Virus record (IMG/VR): IMGVR_UViG_3300007038_000007
Coordinates: 1-29,462 of that record
DNA from: a virus
DNA: 29,462 bases
Strand: one strand, 5' to 3'
Shown: positions 1 to 8,020 of the stretch, one piece after another
How the letters are laid out: each line of letters starts with the position of its first letter
Position numbering within the stretch: position 1 is the first letter of the stretch
Notes under the pieces: generated by a model
What the model saw: only the letters and a program-made list of their open reading frames with translations
Databases searched by the model: none
What the model was told of the DNA's origin: nothing
Position numbers and translations under genes: made by a program

Positions 1-52
1 AACCTCGAAATTTCGAACATCGGATTCAGTCTGGACTAATCGGAGAAGTAAA

Positions 53-88
53 ATGAATAACACAATTAATATGGAGGTGACTCGATAA
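53..88 (+). other. 11-codon leader ORF ending in TAATG
   Basis: An ATG at 53 opens an 11-codon frame (MNNTINMEVTR) whose TAA overlaps the ATG of the propeller gene at 88. The Shine-Dalgarno sequence of that gene lies inside this frame. It could couple translation of the two or be chance in a short leader. No homolog can be claimed. Confidence 0.25.
73..80 (+). promoter_or_regulatory. Strong Shine-Dalgarno site GGAGGTGA
   Basis: GGAGGTGA matches the archaeal anti-Shine-Dalgarno sequence over eight bases and sits 7 nt before ATG 88. Most other genes in the window have no such site and seem to use leaderless starts or stop/start overlaps, so this one stands out and fixes the start at 88. Confidence 0.8.
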
Positions 89-1182
89 TGGCTTGGGACG
101 ATAACAAGGGACCCGGTGATGGGCTTCCGTCGAGTGAATGGAACAGTCACGTCACTCACCAGAAGAACCGCTCTACTATAAGCACAACAGAACCGACTGT
201 CGGGACAAAGGAGGATGGTGATTCTTGGTATCAGCCAACGAAAATTGGTACTTCTGGTTCGACGTTTGATACTGGTGGGAGCGAAATAATAGACATCGTT
301 TACGATAGCAATAACAACCAGATTTACGTCATTTACGGTAACATCCTTGCCGCATATGACACATCTGGAAATCAACAGTGGACTTACACAGTTGGTACGG
401 CAACTGCGAACACTTGTGTCTACGACTCCACCGACGATTTCGTTATCGTTACGCAAGGGGCTGACAGCAGTTCACCACCAATTCGTGCTGTCTCAGCATC
501 TACGGGGGCTGAGCAGTGGACTAACAGCGATGCTATTTACGGTGCGGGGCTGTCCTACGATAACGTAAACAATCAGGTAATCTATGGTGAAAATGCTGGT
601 GGGGCAACGAACCCCGAAACGGTGTACGCCGTGGATGCCTCTACTGGTAGCACTAACTGGAGCCACACACTACACGGTGGCTCAATCTCCAGTTCGACAT
701 ATGGAGATGTTAATGATTTAGTATTCTCCGAGGACGGTTCAACAATTGAGGCTGTCGATGCGACTACTGGAAATAGTTCGTACTCTGTAAGTTCAAATGA
801 CAGTTACTTGAAGTACAACTTGAATGAGGGTGTTTTGTACTCTACTGACTCCAACACAATAAGGAAGCGGAACCCGTCTGATGGTTCTGTAACAGCATCT
901 TTTACAGCGCCAAGCACCATCAACAACAAACCAACATATAATAGCACAAGCAATAGTGTCTATCTCCCAGTAGGTCTGGATACTGTAATAGCGTTGAAGC
1001 AAGACTTCACATCCTTGTGGAGTTACACCGAACTATCATTCGAGTCGAAAGCCCTCACGTTTAGAAACAGTAATGATACAGTATATGTTGGGGATAATGC
1101 TGGTTCTGTTCTGGAACTTATTGAGACTGACGCTGTTGACGAGTTCACGCTCTACAACGGCAACTGGGTTCCGACACTATAA
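88..1182 (+). CDS. Beta-propeller (PQQ-like repeat) virion protein, 364 aa
   Basis: After an N-terminal segment with GDGLPSSEWNSHV (residues about 11-23), the protein is a run of propeller blades. Each has a YDSxxxxVY-type strand followed by AVDASTGSTNW-like PQQ/quinoprotein signatures (for example residues 180-194). The end (about 345-364) is a short beta segment. PQQ-like propellers usually bind other proteins or sugars; no cofactor or catalytic residues are evident, so I infer a tail spike or adhesin role from its place among large propeller genes. It has the strongest Shine-Dalgarno site in the window. Its base composition looks lower in GC (rows 301-360 about 40%, 841-900 about 47%) than the terminase gene (row 22741-22800 about 65%), which may mark recent exchange. 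The next gene starts 7 nt after its stop. Exact role is unproven. Confidence 0.8.
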   Translation: MAWDDNKGPGDGLPSSEWNSHVTHQKNRSTISTTEPTVGTKEDGDSWYQPTKIGTSGSTFDTGGSEIIDIVYDSNNNQIYVIYGNILAAYDTSGNQQWTYTVGTATANTCVYDSTDDFVIVTQGADSSSPPIRAVSASTGAEQWTNSDAIYGAGLSYDNVNNQVIYGENAGGATNPETVYAVDASTGSTNWSHTLHGGSISSSTYGDVNDLVFSEDGSTIEAVDATTGNSSYSVSSNDSYLKYNLNEGVLYSTDSNTIRKRNPSDGSVTASFTAPSTINNKPTYNSTSNSVYLPVGLDTVIALKQDFTSLWSYTELSFESKALTFRNSNDTVYVGDNAGSVLELIETDAVDEFTLYNGNWVPTL

Positions 1183-1189
1183 ATAGTAA

Positions 1190-4100
1190 ATGACTGACAG
1201 ATTCGACGAGTGGAAGTTCCCTGAAACCTTTGACGAGGACACAGCGGATACTTTCCTCAAATTCGCTGACACCTTCGACAAGGATAGTGGCGACTACGCG
1301 GTATTCCCGTGGCAGTTCCCACAGACCTTCGGCGAAGGTGGAATTGATTCGACTCAAGTAACGGCTTCCGCCTCGATGAATACAGCCGCCGCATCCTCTG
1401 CATCTGGAATCAGTTCGGCTCAGTTCACGGCAACAGCCACTCCTTCGAATTCTGTCATTGATATTAACCAGCCCTCTGAGCAAGTTACTGCTTCTGCGGC
1501 ACCAGTCTCCTCGACGGTAACAGAAGACGCGGTGTCGTCACAGATTACTGCAAGTGCGAGTGTCAACGATGGCGTCTCGCTTGAGTCGTTCACCGCTTCA
1601 CAGGTAGCGGCATCGGCTTCGATGAACGGGGCGGCACTGCTGACGCGAGGGACTGCCACCCAGTTCAACTCCTCGGCGTCGATGAATACAACCGAGGCGG
1701 TTGAAACGGCTCAGACGATTCCGACAGCGTACTACGAGCCGATTATGCAAGAGGCTGTCAACGACCCGTCACTACAACGCCTCGACCCAAGCGACGGCTC
1801 CGTTCTACAGAGCAACAATATTGGGAATGAATTGAGTATTCTCAAAACGTCGCAACAGTATCTATATGCGAGAACGACTGATGCAGACCTCAACAACAAT
1901 AATGACGAGTATCTCGTCCAGATAGACAGGGAGACATTAACCGAGAACTGGCGAGTCTCCGTTAATCCTACGACGAGAGATGACAGGCCACGACGCATCC
2001 AGCCGATGATAGATGCTGTCGCGTTCATTAATACCTATAATGGTGACATCTACAAGTATAATGAAGATGGTACACAAGAGTGGGTTGCCGACCATTATCC
2101 GAGTAGTGACGGTAGCGGCGCAGAGGAGATTGCAGCAACGCCAGATGGGACGATACTAACGTGGTCGTCTCAGAATAGTGAGTTCAAGACGTGGGACACT
2201 GACGGCAATCTAATCACCAACGAGTTAGAAAGTAACCTGTCCTTTACAGATGTAACGTGGGTGACTGGTCGCTCTGACAACGTATTCGTTGTACACTCTG
2301 GGCCAGACCAGCGAGTCTCTGTAATTGATAAGAACCTCAACGAACAGAGTACCTATACGACAGGAGGCGACCCGCTAAGTCTTGGAGCGGTAATCGCCGG
2401 TATCGACGAGAATAATACTGTTCACACGCTGAACCAGAGTGATGACACAATCGTCTCCGTAGATACGTCGCTAACTCTCACAGAGGAGACGCAACTCCAA
2501 CACGACGCAAATAGTATCGCGCTCGACAACAACGGCGGATACTACTACCGTACAGGTAGCACCGACAGTTACCTCCGACGAGCGAACAGCGAGGGTCACG
2601 AAATCTGGGAGATTAACGGAGACGCTGGTAACGTTGCTCGCTCCCCAGACGGCTCCCTGTTCCCCGGTGAGTATGGACCACAAGAGACGCTGACGGCGAC
2701 TGCTGTCTCTGCCTCTGTGTCGATGAACGATTCGTTCTCGGTGGAGTACGAGACTGCCACACAGTTCACCGGGAGTGCCGACGCTAACGCTGCAATCGCC
2801 GCAATCCTCAGTGACGCAAACCAGTTCACGGCGTCTGCTGAGACGAACAGCGCATTCGCCGCAGCAGAGAATCCGCCGAGTGCGAAGATTACGACGACCT
2901 CCGAGGACGGGACGACGCTACAGTTATCCGACGACTTGTCGGTTGATTGGAGTGTTTCCGTTGACGGTGATAGTGTTGCTGCCGACAGTGACGGCAACAC
3001 CTACGTCGTTGCAAGTGATGGAAACCTCTACAAATACGACAGCAGTGGTAGCCTGACTTCGACGCAAGGGAACACGAACTGGGCGTCTGTGGATTACAAT
3101 GATTCTGTCGAGCGGCTCGTTGCTGGTAACGAGAATGGTGATGTGACGATATTCGAAGGAGGAGACTTCGGTAACTCTCCGACGAATGCGTCTGTCACTG
3201 CCACGTCAGCGAGTGCGCTCGAACAAGTTCACATAAACGATAGTAACAACGTCTACGTCGGGTCGAGTGGTTCCGACACCCCTGCGCTCGAAAAGTTCTC
3301 CGCAGACGCAAATGGGTTCGTTTCGAGTGAGTGGACATACGACCCCGGAACATCGTATGGAATCACGAGAGACATCGAGACGTACTCTGGCAACGTCTAC
3401 ATCGCGTTCAGTAGCGACTCCATCCTCTACCGCCTCGACGACACTGACGGCTCCGAGGTGTCCACGGAGTTCGTCTTCCCTGATGGTGCAATCGAGGTAG
3501 ACGCGGATGGCGGCAACGTCATCTACTCCGCAGATGGTTCGACGGTTCGCAGTGAGCCATTCGACTCCATCGACGGTAGTTCACCGAACTGGGAGTATAC
3601 GACGGATGACGGAGTTAGGGGAAACATCTCACTAAGTGGTGGGGATATCTACTTCGGAGACTTCTCCGGAAACGTCTACAAAGTCGATAACAGCAATGGT
3701 TCCGAGGTGTTGAAGGATACGACAATCCACTCGAATAACGTTACGTATGTAGACACGTATCCATCTGCACCAGAACTGGTGGCTGCACCTGCTGTTGCGA
3801 GTGCGTCGATGAACGATAGCATCTCGACGGATGTTATCACTGCCACGACGACAGATACAAACGCTGTTGTGAACGTCGCAGACGCAGTTGACGTAACGGC
3901 GGTATTTGTCACTCCACCGACAGCCAGCGCTTCGATGAGCCAGACGGTTTGGACGGAGCAGTTTGATGCAACGCAGTTCACGACATCTGCGTCGATGCGT
4001 ATTGCTGTTGCTGCTAACATAACAGCAACACAGACTCCGGCGACTGCGACAATGAATGCGCCGACGCTGTACTCCTTCGTGGACGAGTCTACAGACTCCA

Positions 4101-4600
4101 TCGCAGTCAGCGTCACGCAGCCACAGTCCACGCTCGTGGAAGGGCAGGGTGAGTCATCCGTTCCGGCAACTGCCTTCGCTACTCCGCTCAACATCATCGA
4201 GACGGGGCGTGCTGAGACAAGTAGCCAGAAGGGTCAAGTGTTGGTAGCGCGTACTGTTAACCAAGACACAGGTAATGCTTCCACGGAGGCTGACACGCTA
4301 CAGCCAACGGCGACGATTACAGCATCCGACGCTGTTCCGCCTAACCTCGAACTGGATTCGGTACTGAACGAAGTAGATGTTACGGTACCCGAACCGAACT
4401 TCATCTACACAGTACCGACAGAAACGAGCCTCATCTCGATTACAGCACGCGACACGGGGACATTTGCTCGACGGAGCGGGTTCCGCCTTCCCGTCGAAAT
4501 CGTCTCACGAACAGACCTCGTTGATGTTTCGACGAAGGCAAAAATCGCACGCGCACAGCGCATCCGAAATCGTGGAGTCGGTGAAACAACTTCAACATAG
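1190..4600 (+). CDS. Giant double beta-propeller protein with VTASASMN repeats, 1136 aa
   Basis: The order is: a short N-terminal segment; a repeat zone (about 55-165) with units such as VTASASMN, ITASASVN and VAASASMN roughly every 20-30 residues; a first propeller (about 185-500) with blades ending in KYNEDGTQEW-type PQQ-like strands; more repeats (about 505-560); a second propeller (about 565-865) with LYKYDSSG and VYKVDNSNGSE blades; a third repeat zone (about 870-960); and a less repetitive C-terminus ending in a basic stretch. No signal peptide, membrane segment or catalytic motif is visible. The repeats look like a stalk joining globular propellers, suggesting a fibre or spike. It lies 7 nt after the 364-aa propeller gene and before a BppU-like gene, consistent with a host-attachment operon. 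ORF and repeats are clear; function is inferred. Confidence 0.8.
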   Translation: MTDRFDEWKFPETFDEDTADTFLKFADTFDKDSGDYAVFPWQFPQTFGEGGIDSTQVTASASMNTAAASSASGISSAQFTATATPSNSVIDINQPSEQVTASAAPVSSTVTEDAVSSQITASASVNDGVSLESFTASQVAASASMNGAALLTRGTATQFNSSASMNTTEAVETAQTIPTAYYEPIMQEAVNDPSLQRLDPSDGSVLQSNNIGNELSILKTSQQYLYARTTDADLNNNNDEYLVQIDRETLTENWRVSVNPTTRDDRPRRIQPMIDAVAFINTYNGDIYKYNEDGTQEWVADHYPSSDGSGAEEIAATPDGTILTWSSQNSEFKTWDTDGNLITNELESNLSFTDVTWVTGRSDNVFVVHSGPDQRVSVIDKNLNEQSTYTTGGDPLSLGAVIAGIDENNTVHTLNQSDDTIVSVDTSLTLTEETQLQHDANSIALDNNGGYYYRTGSTDSYLRRANSEGHEIWEINGDAGNVARSPDGSLFPGEYGPQETLTATAVSASVSMNDSFSVEYETATQFTGSADANAAIAAILSDANQFTASAETNSAFAAAENPPSAKITTTSEDGTTLQLSDDLSVDWSVSVDGDSVAADSDGNTYVVASDGNLYKYDSSGSLTSTQGNTNWASVDYNDSVERLVAGNENGDVTIFEGGDFGNSPTNASVTATSASALEQVHINDSNNVYVGSSGSDTPALEKFSADANGFVSSEWTYDPGTSYGITRDIETYSGNVYIAFSSDSILYRLDDTDGSEVSTEFVFPDGAIEVDADGGNVIYSADGSTVRSEPFDSIDGSSPNWEYTTDDGVRGNISLSGGDIYFGDFSGNVYKVDNSNGSEVLKDTTIHSNNVTYVDTYPSAPELVAAPAVASASMNDSISTDVITATTTDTNAVVNVADAVDVTAVFVTPPTASASMSQTVWTEQFDATQFTTSASMRIAVAANITATQTPATATMNAPTLYSFVDESTDSIAVSVTQPQSTLVEGQGESSVPATAFATPLNIIETGRAETSSQKGQVLVARTVNQDTGNASTEADTLQPTATITASDAVPPNLELDSVLNEVDVTVPEPNFIYTVPTETSLISITARDTGTFARRSGFRLPVEIVSRTDLVDVSTKAKIARAQRIRNRGVGETTST

Positions 4601-4614
4601 AGTGATATAAAACA

Positions 4615-5016
4615 ATGCCACTACGACCAAACGACGATACGTTCTACATCAAGCAGGGTAATCGTGTCCCTGTCCTACAAGCACAGTTGACAGACGAAAA
4701 TGACGCTCCACTAAACCTTCAGTTCGCTGACAGGGTGATGTTCAAGATGTACGACCCACGAACAGGTAACGTTATCTTCGAGCGAGACGCTGTTATCGAG
4801 AATATCAAGAGCGGTGTTGTACAATACATCTGGCGAGATGGTGACACTGACGACCCCGGAAGGTTCCGTGCAGAGTTTGTTGTGCGGTATCCCGGTGGTC
4901 GGGAGGAGTCTTTCCCGAACTTCGGCTACCGAGATATTATGGTCTGGGGAAGCGAATACCAGCCAGATGTTGGCAGCGACGTGGACGTAAGTTTCCCAGC
5001 AGGGAGTGATGAATAA
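4615..5016 (+). CDS. BppU-like immunoglobulin-fold tail/baseplate domain protein, 133 aa
   Basis: The sequence follows the pattern of the BppU N-terminal domain (PF10651) as I remember it: an opening strand, a linker ending NDAPLNLQFAD, then VMFKMYDPRTGNVIF, GVVQYIWRDGDTDDPG and FRAEFVVRYPGG. In phages this Ig-like domain is part of baseplate or receptor-binding assemblies. Here it is a stand-alone acidic protein between a giant propeller gene and a conserved 218-aa gene, so an adaptor joining spikes to the short tail is likely. It is separated from the gene before by 14 nt, and its stop overlaps the next start (TAATG at 5014-5018). The family assignment is by eye. Confidence 0.65.
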   Translation: MPLRPNDDTFYIKQGNRVPVLQAQLTDENDAPLNLQFADRVMFKMYDPRTGNVIFERDAVIENIKSGVVQYIWRDGDTDDPGRFRAEFVVRYPGGREESFPNFGYRDIMVWGSEYQPDVGSDVDVSFPAGSDE

Positions 5017-5672
5017 TGGCAGAATATAACGAAGGGGACGTTGTGACGACACCCGATGGACTCGGGGTAGTGAGCGGCGTCTTTACGGAGCCGATTGACT
5101 GGCCTGTGGGCGACGAACCGGAGACAGTCGAAGGAACAGAAGACAATCCGACTTACATCGTTGGCCTCCTCTCAGGTGGTAGTAAGCCGTACCGTGAGAA
5201 CGAGTTGGAGCCTGACGAGTTCGATGGACCAGAACCGGATTCCGACGAGATTGCAGATGCAACTCGGGAAATGGTCGAGGAAGCAGGTATCCCCGACTGG
5301 TATCGCCGCGTCGGAGACGTTGAGTCTCTGGAGTCGATGCACGAAACGATGAGTGGACTCGTTCGAGTCAGCAATGTCGCAGAGTTGGCACGCACCAGAG
5401 GCACCAGTGAGATGACCTACGAAGAACTTATCGATATTCCCAGCGTGGACGACCCCGAAGTCGGGTTCTCAGACTGGCCTGACTCGTGGGAGGAGTCGGA
5501 ACAGCCTGCACGCCTCATTCTCCTGAAGGCGTGGGCCTCGATGGGTGGAACTTGGCGCGCCTGCTTCCGCGAGATGAGTACGAATATGACTCCTCGTGGC
5601 GCGCGCCGACTATGCAGTTCTATGAAGGATGAGGTATATGGAACCGAGATGTGGCGTTCATTTAGCGACTAA
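5016..5672 (+). CDS. Conserved halovirus-type protein, KOW/SH3-like N-terminus, 218 aa
   Basis: Residues about 6-65 resemble a small SH3/KOW-like barrel, starting GDVVTTPDGLGVVSG and ending in a YRENELEPDEF-type strand. After an acidic linker, the C-terminal half is helical with a distinctive WASMGGTWRACFREM motif (about 172-186) and SSMKDEVYGTEMWR near the end. I recall such W-G-G-T-W-R proteins in haloarchaeal virus and provirus structural regions, but their function is not known to me. Its start overlaps the stop of the BppU-like gene and it precedes the 744-aa propeller gene, so it probably belongs to the tail/attachment operon. Confidence 0.7.
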   Translation: MAEYNEGDVVTTPDGLGVVSGVFTEPIDWPVGDEPETVEGTEDNPTYIVGLLSGGSKPYRENELEPDEFDGPEPDSDEIADATREMVEEAGIPDWYRRVGDVESLESMHETMSGLVRVSNVAELARTRGTSEMTYEELIDIPSVDDPEVGFSDWPDSWEESEQPARLILLKAWASMGGTWRACFREMSTNMTPRGARRLCSSMKDEVYGTEMWRSFSD

Positions 5673-5685
5673 TGGTGAGTAATTA

Positions 5686-7920
5686 ATGCCTTTCGAACCA
5701 AGCATCCTTACGTCCACGATGGACGAGGACCAGATTAACGACGTACTCGACGTACACCGAGAGTGGTATCAGGGCAGCGCGTACTTGGATAACGTAAACG
5801 TACTCGGAGTCCCGAACACTCGATACAACTTCGGTGGTGGTAGAGAGTTCTCTACCCGAGGTGGATACGACGTTAAGTTCCAAGGACCTGACGGTAACTA
5901 CTACTCCCGTGCCAACGACGGTGCGCTGGAGAAGATTGACGACGAGTTCCTCGTAATAGAGCGAACGGATTTCGTCGGTAGTTTCGACCACCTTCTCGGT
6001 AATGGTTATGTCGTTGACATCCTATTCCTCCCAGATTCAAAGGACATCGAACTACAGTACGTGGATACAGATACGATGGAATGGGTGACGAATCTGCCGG
6101 GTGGAAGTGGCACCCCGTTCAGCCACAGAATCCCCGGTTCGTCTAATCTTGATTTCGTCTACCGACCCGAGGATAACTCGATGTATTACTGCGCGACGAA
6201 GACGACGCGGGATAGTGGCCTCGTACAGACGCTCGGCAAAATCAAGTTCGACGGCTCCCCAAGCAACACCCCACAGGTCGAGTGGCAGAAGGATTTGACG
6301 GATAGTCGTAACTATCTCGGTGAACGAATCGAACAAATCTTCTGGTACGATGGGGACCTCTATACATATGGACCCGGCATCATCCTACAGGTTGACCCGG
6401 TTGATGGTCGTATCACTGGTCGGGACAACTTCGGTGGTCAACTCCCCACAGAAGTGGACTTCGCTGAACTCGACATAGATGCTCCAGCACAGGTGACTCC
6501 TGATGGGAACCTGCACATTCACATCAAACACGCACCCGGTGAACTTGGTGGTGGTGAGTTCGACAGCGACACCAGCAGTACGTACAACCTCGAAGTAACA
6601 GACCAAGACAGATACATCGTTTACGATATCGACAATGGTGAGATTACAAAGGACCTGTACACCTATGATGGAATCGAGGGTGTTCCTCTTGCTGGGCCTG
6701 TTAACCGAGAGGATATAGACGGCGACGGATTCCTCGAACGAACAGACATTCGTGGTCGGTTCAGTGAGAACGGCATCGACAGAGAGCCGTGGGCTTCCGT
6801 TCCTGACAACATCTCGTCAATCGACGTGACACCATACGGATACATTCTATCTATCGACAGCGACATCCTCCCTCGAATAGAGTTCCGAGACCACGAGGAC
6901 GATAGACTCAAGTGGCGGGTATACTCTGGCATCTTCCAGTACGAGACTGGCGCAGAGCCGGAGGGAGAAGCCTTCAACCACCGACAGATTGGTGCTGACG
7001 CTGAGAAGTTCGTGGACGAAGCCTACCCCGAGTACGAGAAGATTCCCGATGTATGGAGTAACCCACCAGAGTTTGTTGATGGGACGGCGCAGACGCCAAC
7101 TGCCGTTGCAACTCAGGCTGGAATCATTCCTGATTACATCCTCAATGCTGGTGAAAGTAATCCACGCGGAACGCTCGAAGAAGTGACAGCGCCGGGTGAC
7201 GTATATAAAGTTGTCGATAGTGAGTTTGCACTACGCGGCTCGCACGACCTCAAATACGATTATGTCCTTCTCCAACTCGGCTCGAATCTGTACGAGAAGT
7301 ACAACATTGTAAAGTCTGTAACGACTAACGTTGGTGGTAGTGAATACTTCGTTGGTGAGGAGAACGAGCAGATTACCTTCCGCAAGTCGAGTAACGTCGC
7401 TGTGGCAAACGAAGGTGTCGTCGTCGAGGAATCGTCTGTAAAGAGTTCCGCAACAGCGACGGCGACCACATCCTCGTTCGGAGACGTGCGTGTCGTTGCG
7501 ACGAGCAACCTCGTCAAACCGCAGGTTGGTATCCTTGGTGGTGGGGAGTCCATCGACGGTGGTCCTGCTGCCGACGAAACTAACACACTCTATACGAACA
7601 CCAGCAGCACACTTAACAGTATCAGTGTAACCACCAAATCGAGTGAGACTGTCGGTGCATCTGTAGAGAACTCTGTCACGCAGTCTGTTACTGTAACGAC
7701 GACTGGTAACAACGAGACAGTGTACCTTGCAACTGAGGCTAACCCAAGCCTCGTCACTACCACGACGAGCATCAAGACTACCACGACTGAAGCGAACGCT
7801 GTTCCAAACATCAAGTTGAATCTAATAGAAGTCGATACAATCAGCGAACCCGACGACTTCTACCTACGTCGTGCGCTAACTGTTGGTGAAACGACTGGTG
7901 CAGACACGACACCCGACTAA
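5686..7920 (+). CDS. Propeller-head and Thr/Ser-rich stalk protein, probable tail spike, 744 aa
   Basis: The N-terminal two thirds (about 40-460) contain blade-like repeats such as IFWYDGDLYTYGPG, QVDPVDGRITG and IVYDIDNGEITKDLYTYDG, consistent with a beta-propeller more degenerate than those at 88, 1190 and 26013. From about residue 540 the sequence becomes Thr/Ser/Val-rich with short beta repeats (SVTTKSSETVGASVENS, VTVTTTGN), resembling a fibre stalk. GGTGA at 5674-5678 sits 7 nt before the ATG. It is the last gene before the promoter of the protease-capsid operon. A receptor-binding or spike function is inferred from architecture and position; no glycosidase or protease motif could be recognised. 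Confidence 0.7.
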   Translation: MPFEPSILTSTMDEDQINDVLDVHREWYQGSAYLDNVNVLGVPNTRYNFGGGREFSTRGGYDVKFQGPDGNYYSRANDGALEKIDDEFLVIERTDFVGSFDHLLGNGYVVDILFLPDSKDIELQYVDTDTMEWVTNLPGGSGTPFSHRIPGSSNLDFVYRPEDNSMYYCATKTTRDSGLVQTLGKIKFDGSPSNTPQVEWQKDLTDSRNYLGERIEQIFWYDGDLYTYGPGIILQVDPVDGRITGRDNFGGQLPTEVDFAELDIDAPAQVTPDGNLHIHIKHAPGELGGGEFDSDTSSTYNLEVTDQDRYIVYDIDNGEITKDLYTYDGIEGVPLAGPVNREDIDGDGFLERTDIRGRFSENGIDREPWASVPDNISSIDVTPYGYILSIDSDILPRIEFRDHEDDRLKWRVYSGIFQYETGAEPEGEAFNHRQIGADAEKFVDEAYPEYEKIPDVWSNPPEFVDGTAQTPTAVATQAGIIPDYILNAGESNPRGTLEEVTAPGDVYKVVDSEFALRGSHDLKYDYVLLQLGSNLYEKYNIVKSVTTNVGGSEYFVGEENEQITFRKSSNVAVANEGVVVEESSVKSSATATATTSSFGDVRVVATSNLVKPQVGILGGGESIDGGPAADETNTLYTNTSSTLNSISVTTKSSETVGASVENSVTQSVTVTTTGNNETVYLATEANPSLVTTTTSIKTTTTEANAVPNIKLNLIEVDTISEPDDFYLRRALTVGETTGADTTPD

Positions 7921-7944
7921 CAATGATACGAAACTATCCTAATG

Positions 7945-7979
7945 GGCACAAGAGTAAAGGGAAGACAGCACCTATTAAT
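7945..7979 (+). promoter_or_regulatory. Late promoter: GGCACAAGAGTAAAGG, 12 nt, TATTAAT
   Basis: GGCACAAGAGTAAAGG at 7945-7960 is followed after exactly 12 nt by TATTAAT at 7973-7979. The same 16-mer and spacing recur before 21533, a one-base variant before 16925 and a three-mismatch variant before 29010. TATTAAT would be the TATA box, putting the transcript start near 8000. The upstream 16-mer is not a standard haloarchaeal BRE, so I infer a binding site for a virus or host activator. Confidence 0.7.
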
Positions 7980-7998
7980 GAACAAGTACGTCCATCGG

Positions 7999-8014
7999 TG
8001 GACACATCTGTACA
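7999..8014. promoter_or_regulatory. Operator-like dyad TGGACA-CATC-TGTACA
   Basis: This copy matches the TGTACA-N4-TGTACA dyad seen at 15013 and 17602 except for one base in the left half, and like them it is followed by TC. It lies where transcription from the TATTAAT box at 7973 should start, a position suited to repression of the protease-capsid operon. A small hairpin GTCCA-TCGG-TGGAC (7990-8003) overlaps its left half. Confidence 0.55.
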
Positions 8015-8020
8015 TCGCTT

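Larger units (their letters stand above)
1..99. repeat. 99-bp terminal direct repeat, left copy (circular contig overlap)
   Basis: Bases 1-99 are identical to 29364-29462. The repeat starts inside the 3' end of the small beta protein gene at 29010, spans the intergenic leader and ends 12 bases into the 364-residue propeller gene. Because it cuts through two genes at arbitrary points, I read it as an assembly overlap that closes a circle, rather than as biological terminal repeats. A circularly permuted headful-packaged genome would assemble this way. Confidence 0.9.

Noticed and set aside
1-99. Terminal repeat as a true virion direct terminal repeat or attachment site
   Set aside because: It has the length and arbitrary gene-internal borders of an assembly overlap, and there is no integrase gene.
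1350-4060. Repeat units considered as a diversity-generating variable region
   Set aside because: No reverse transcriptase gene and no template repeat were found anywhere in the window; the units are protein-level stalk repeats.
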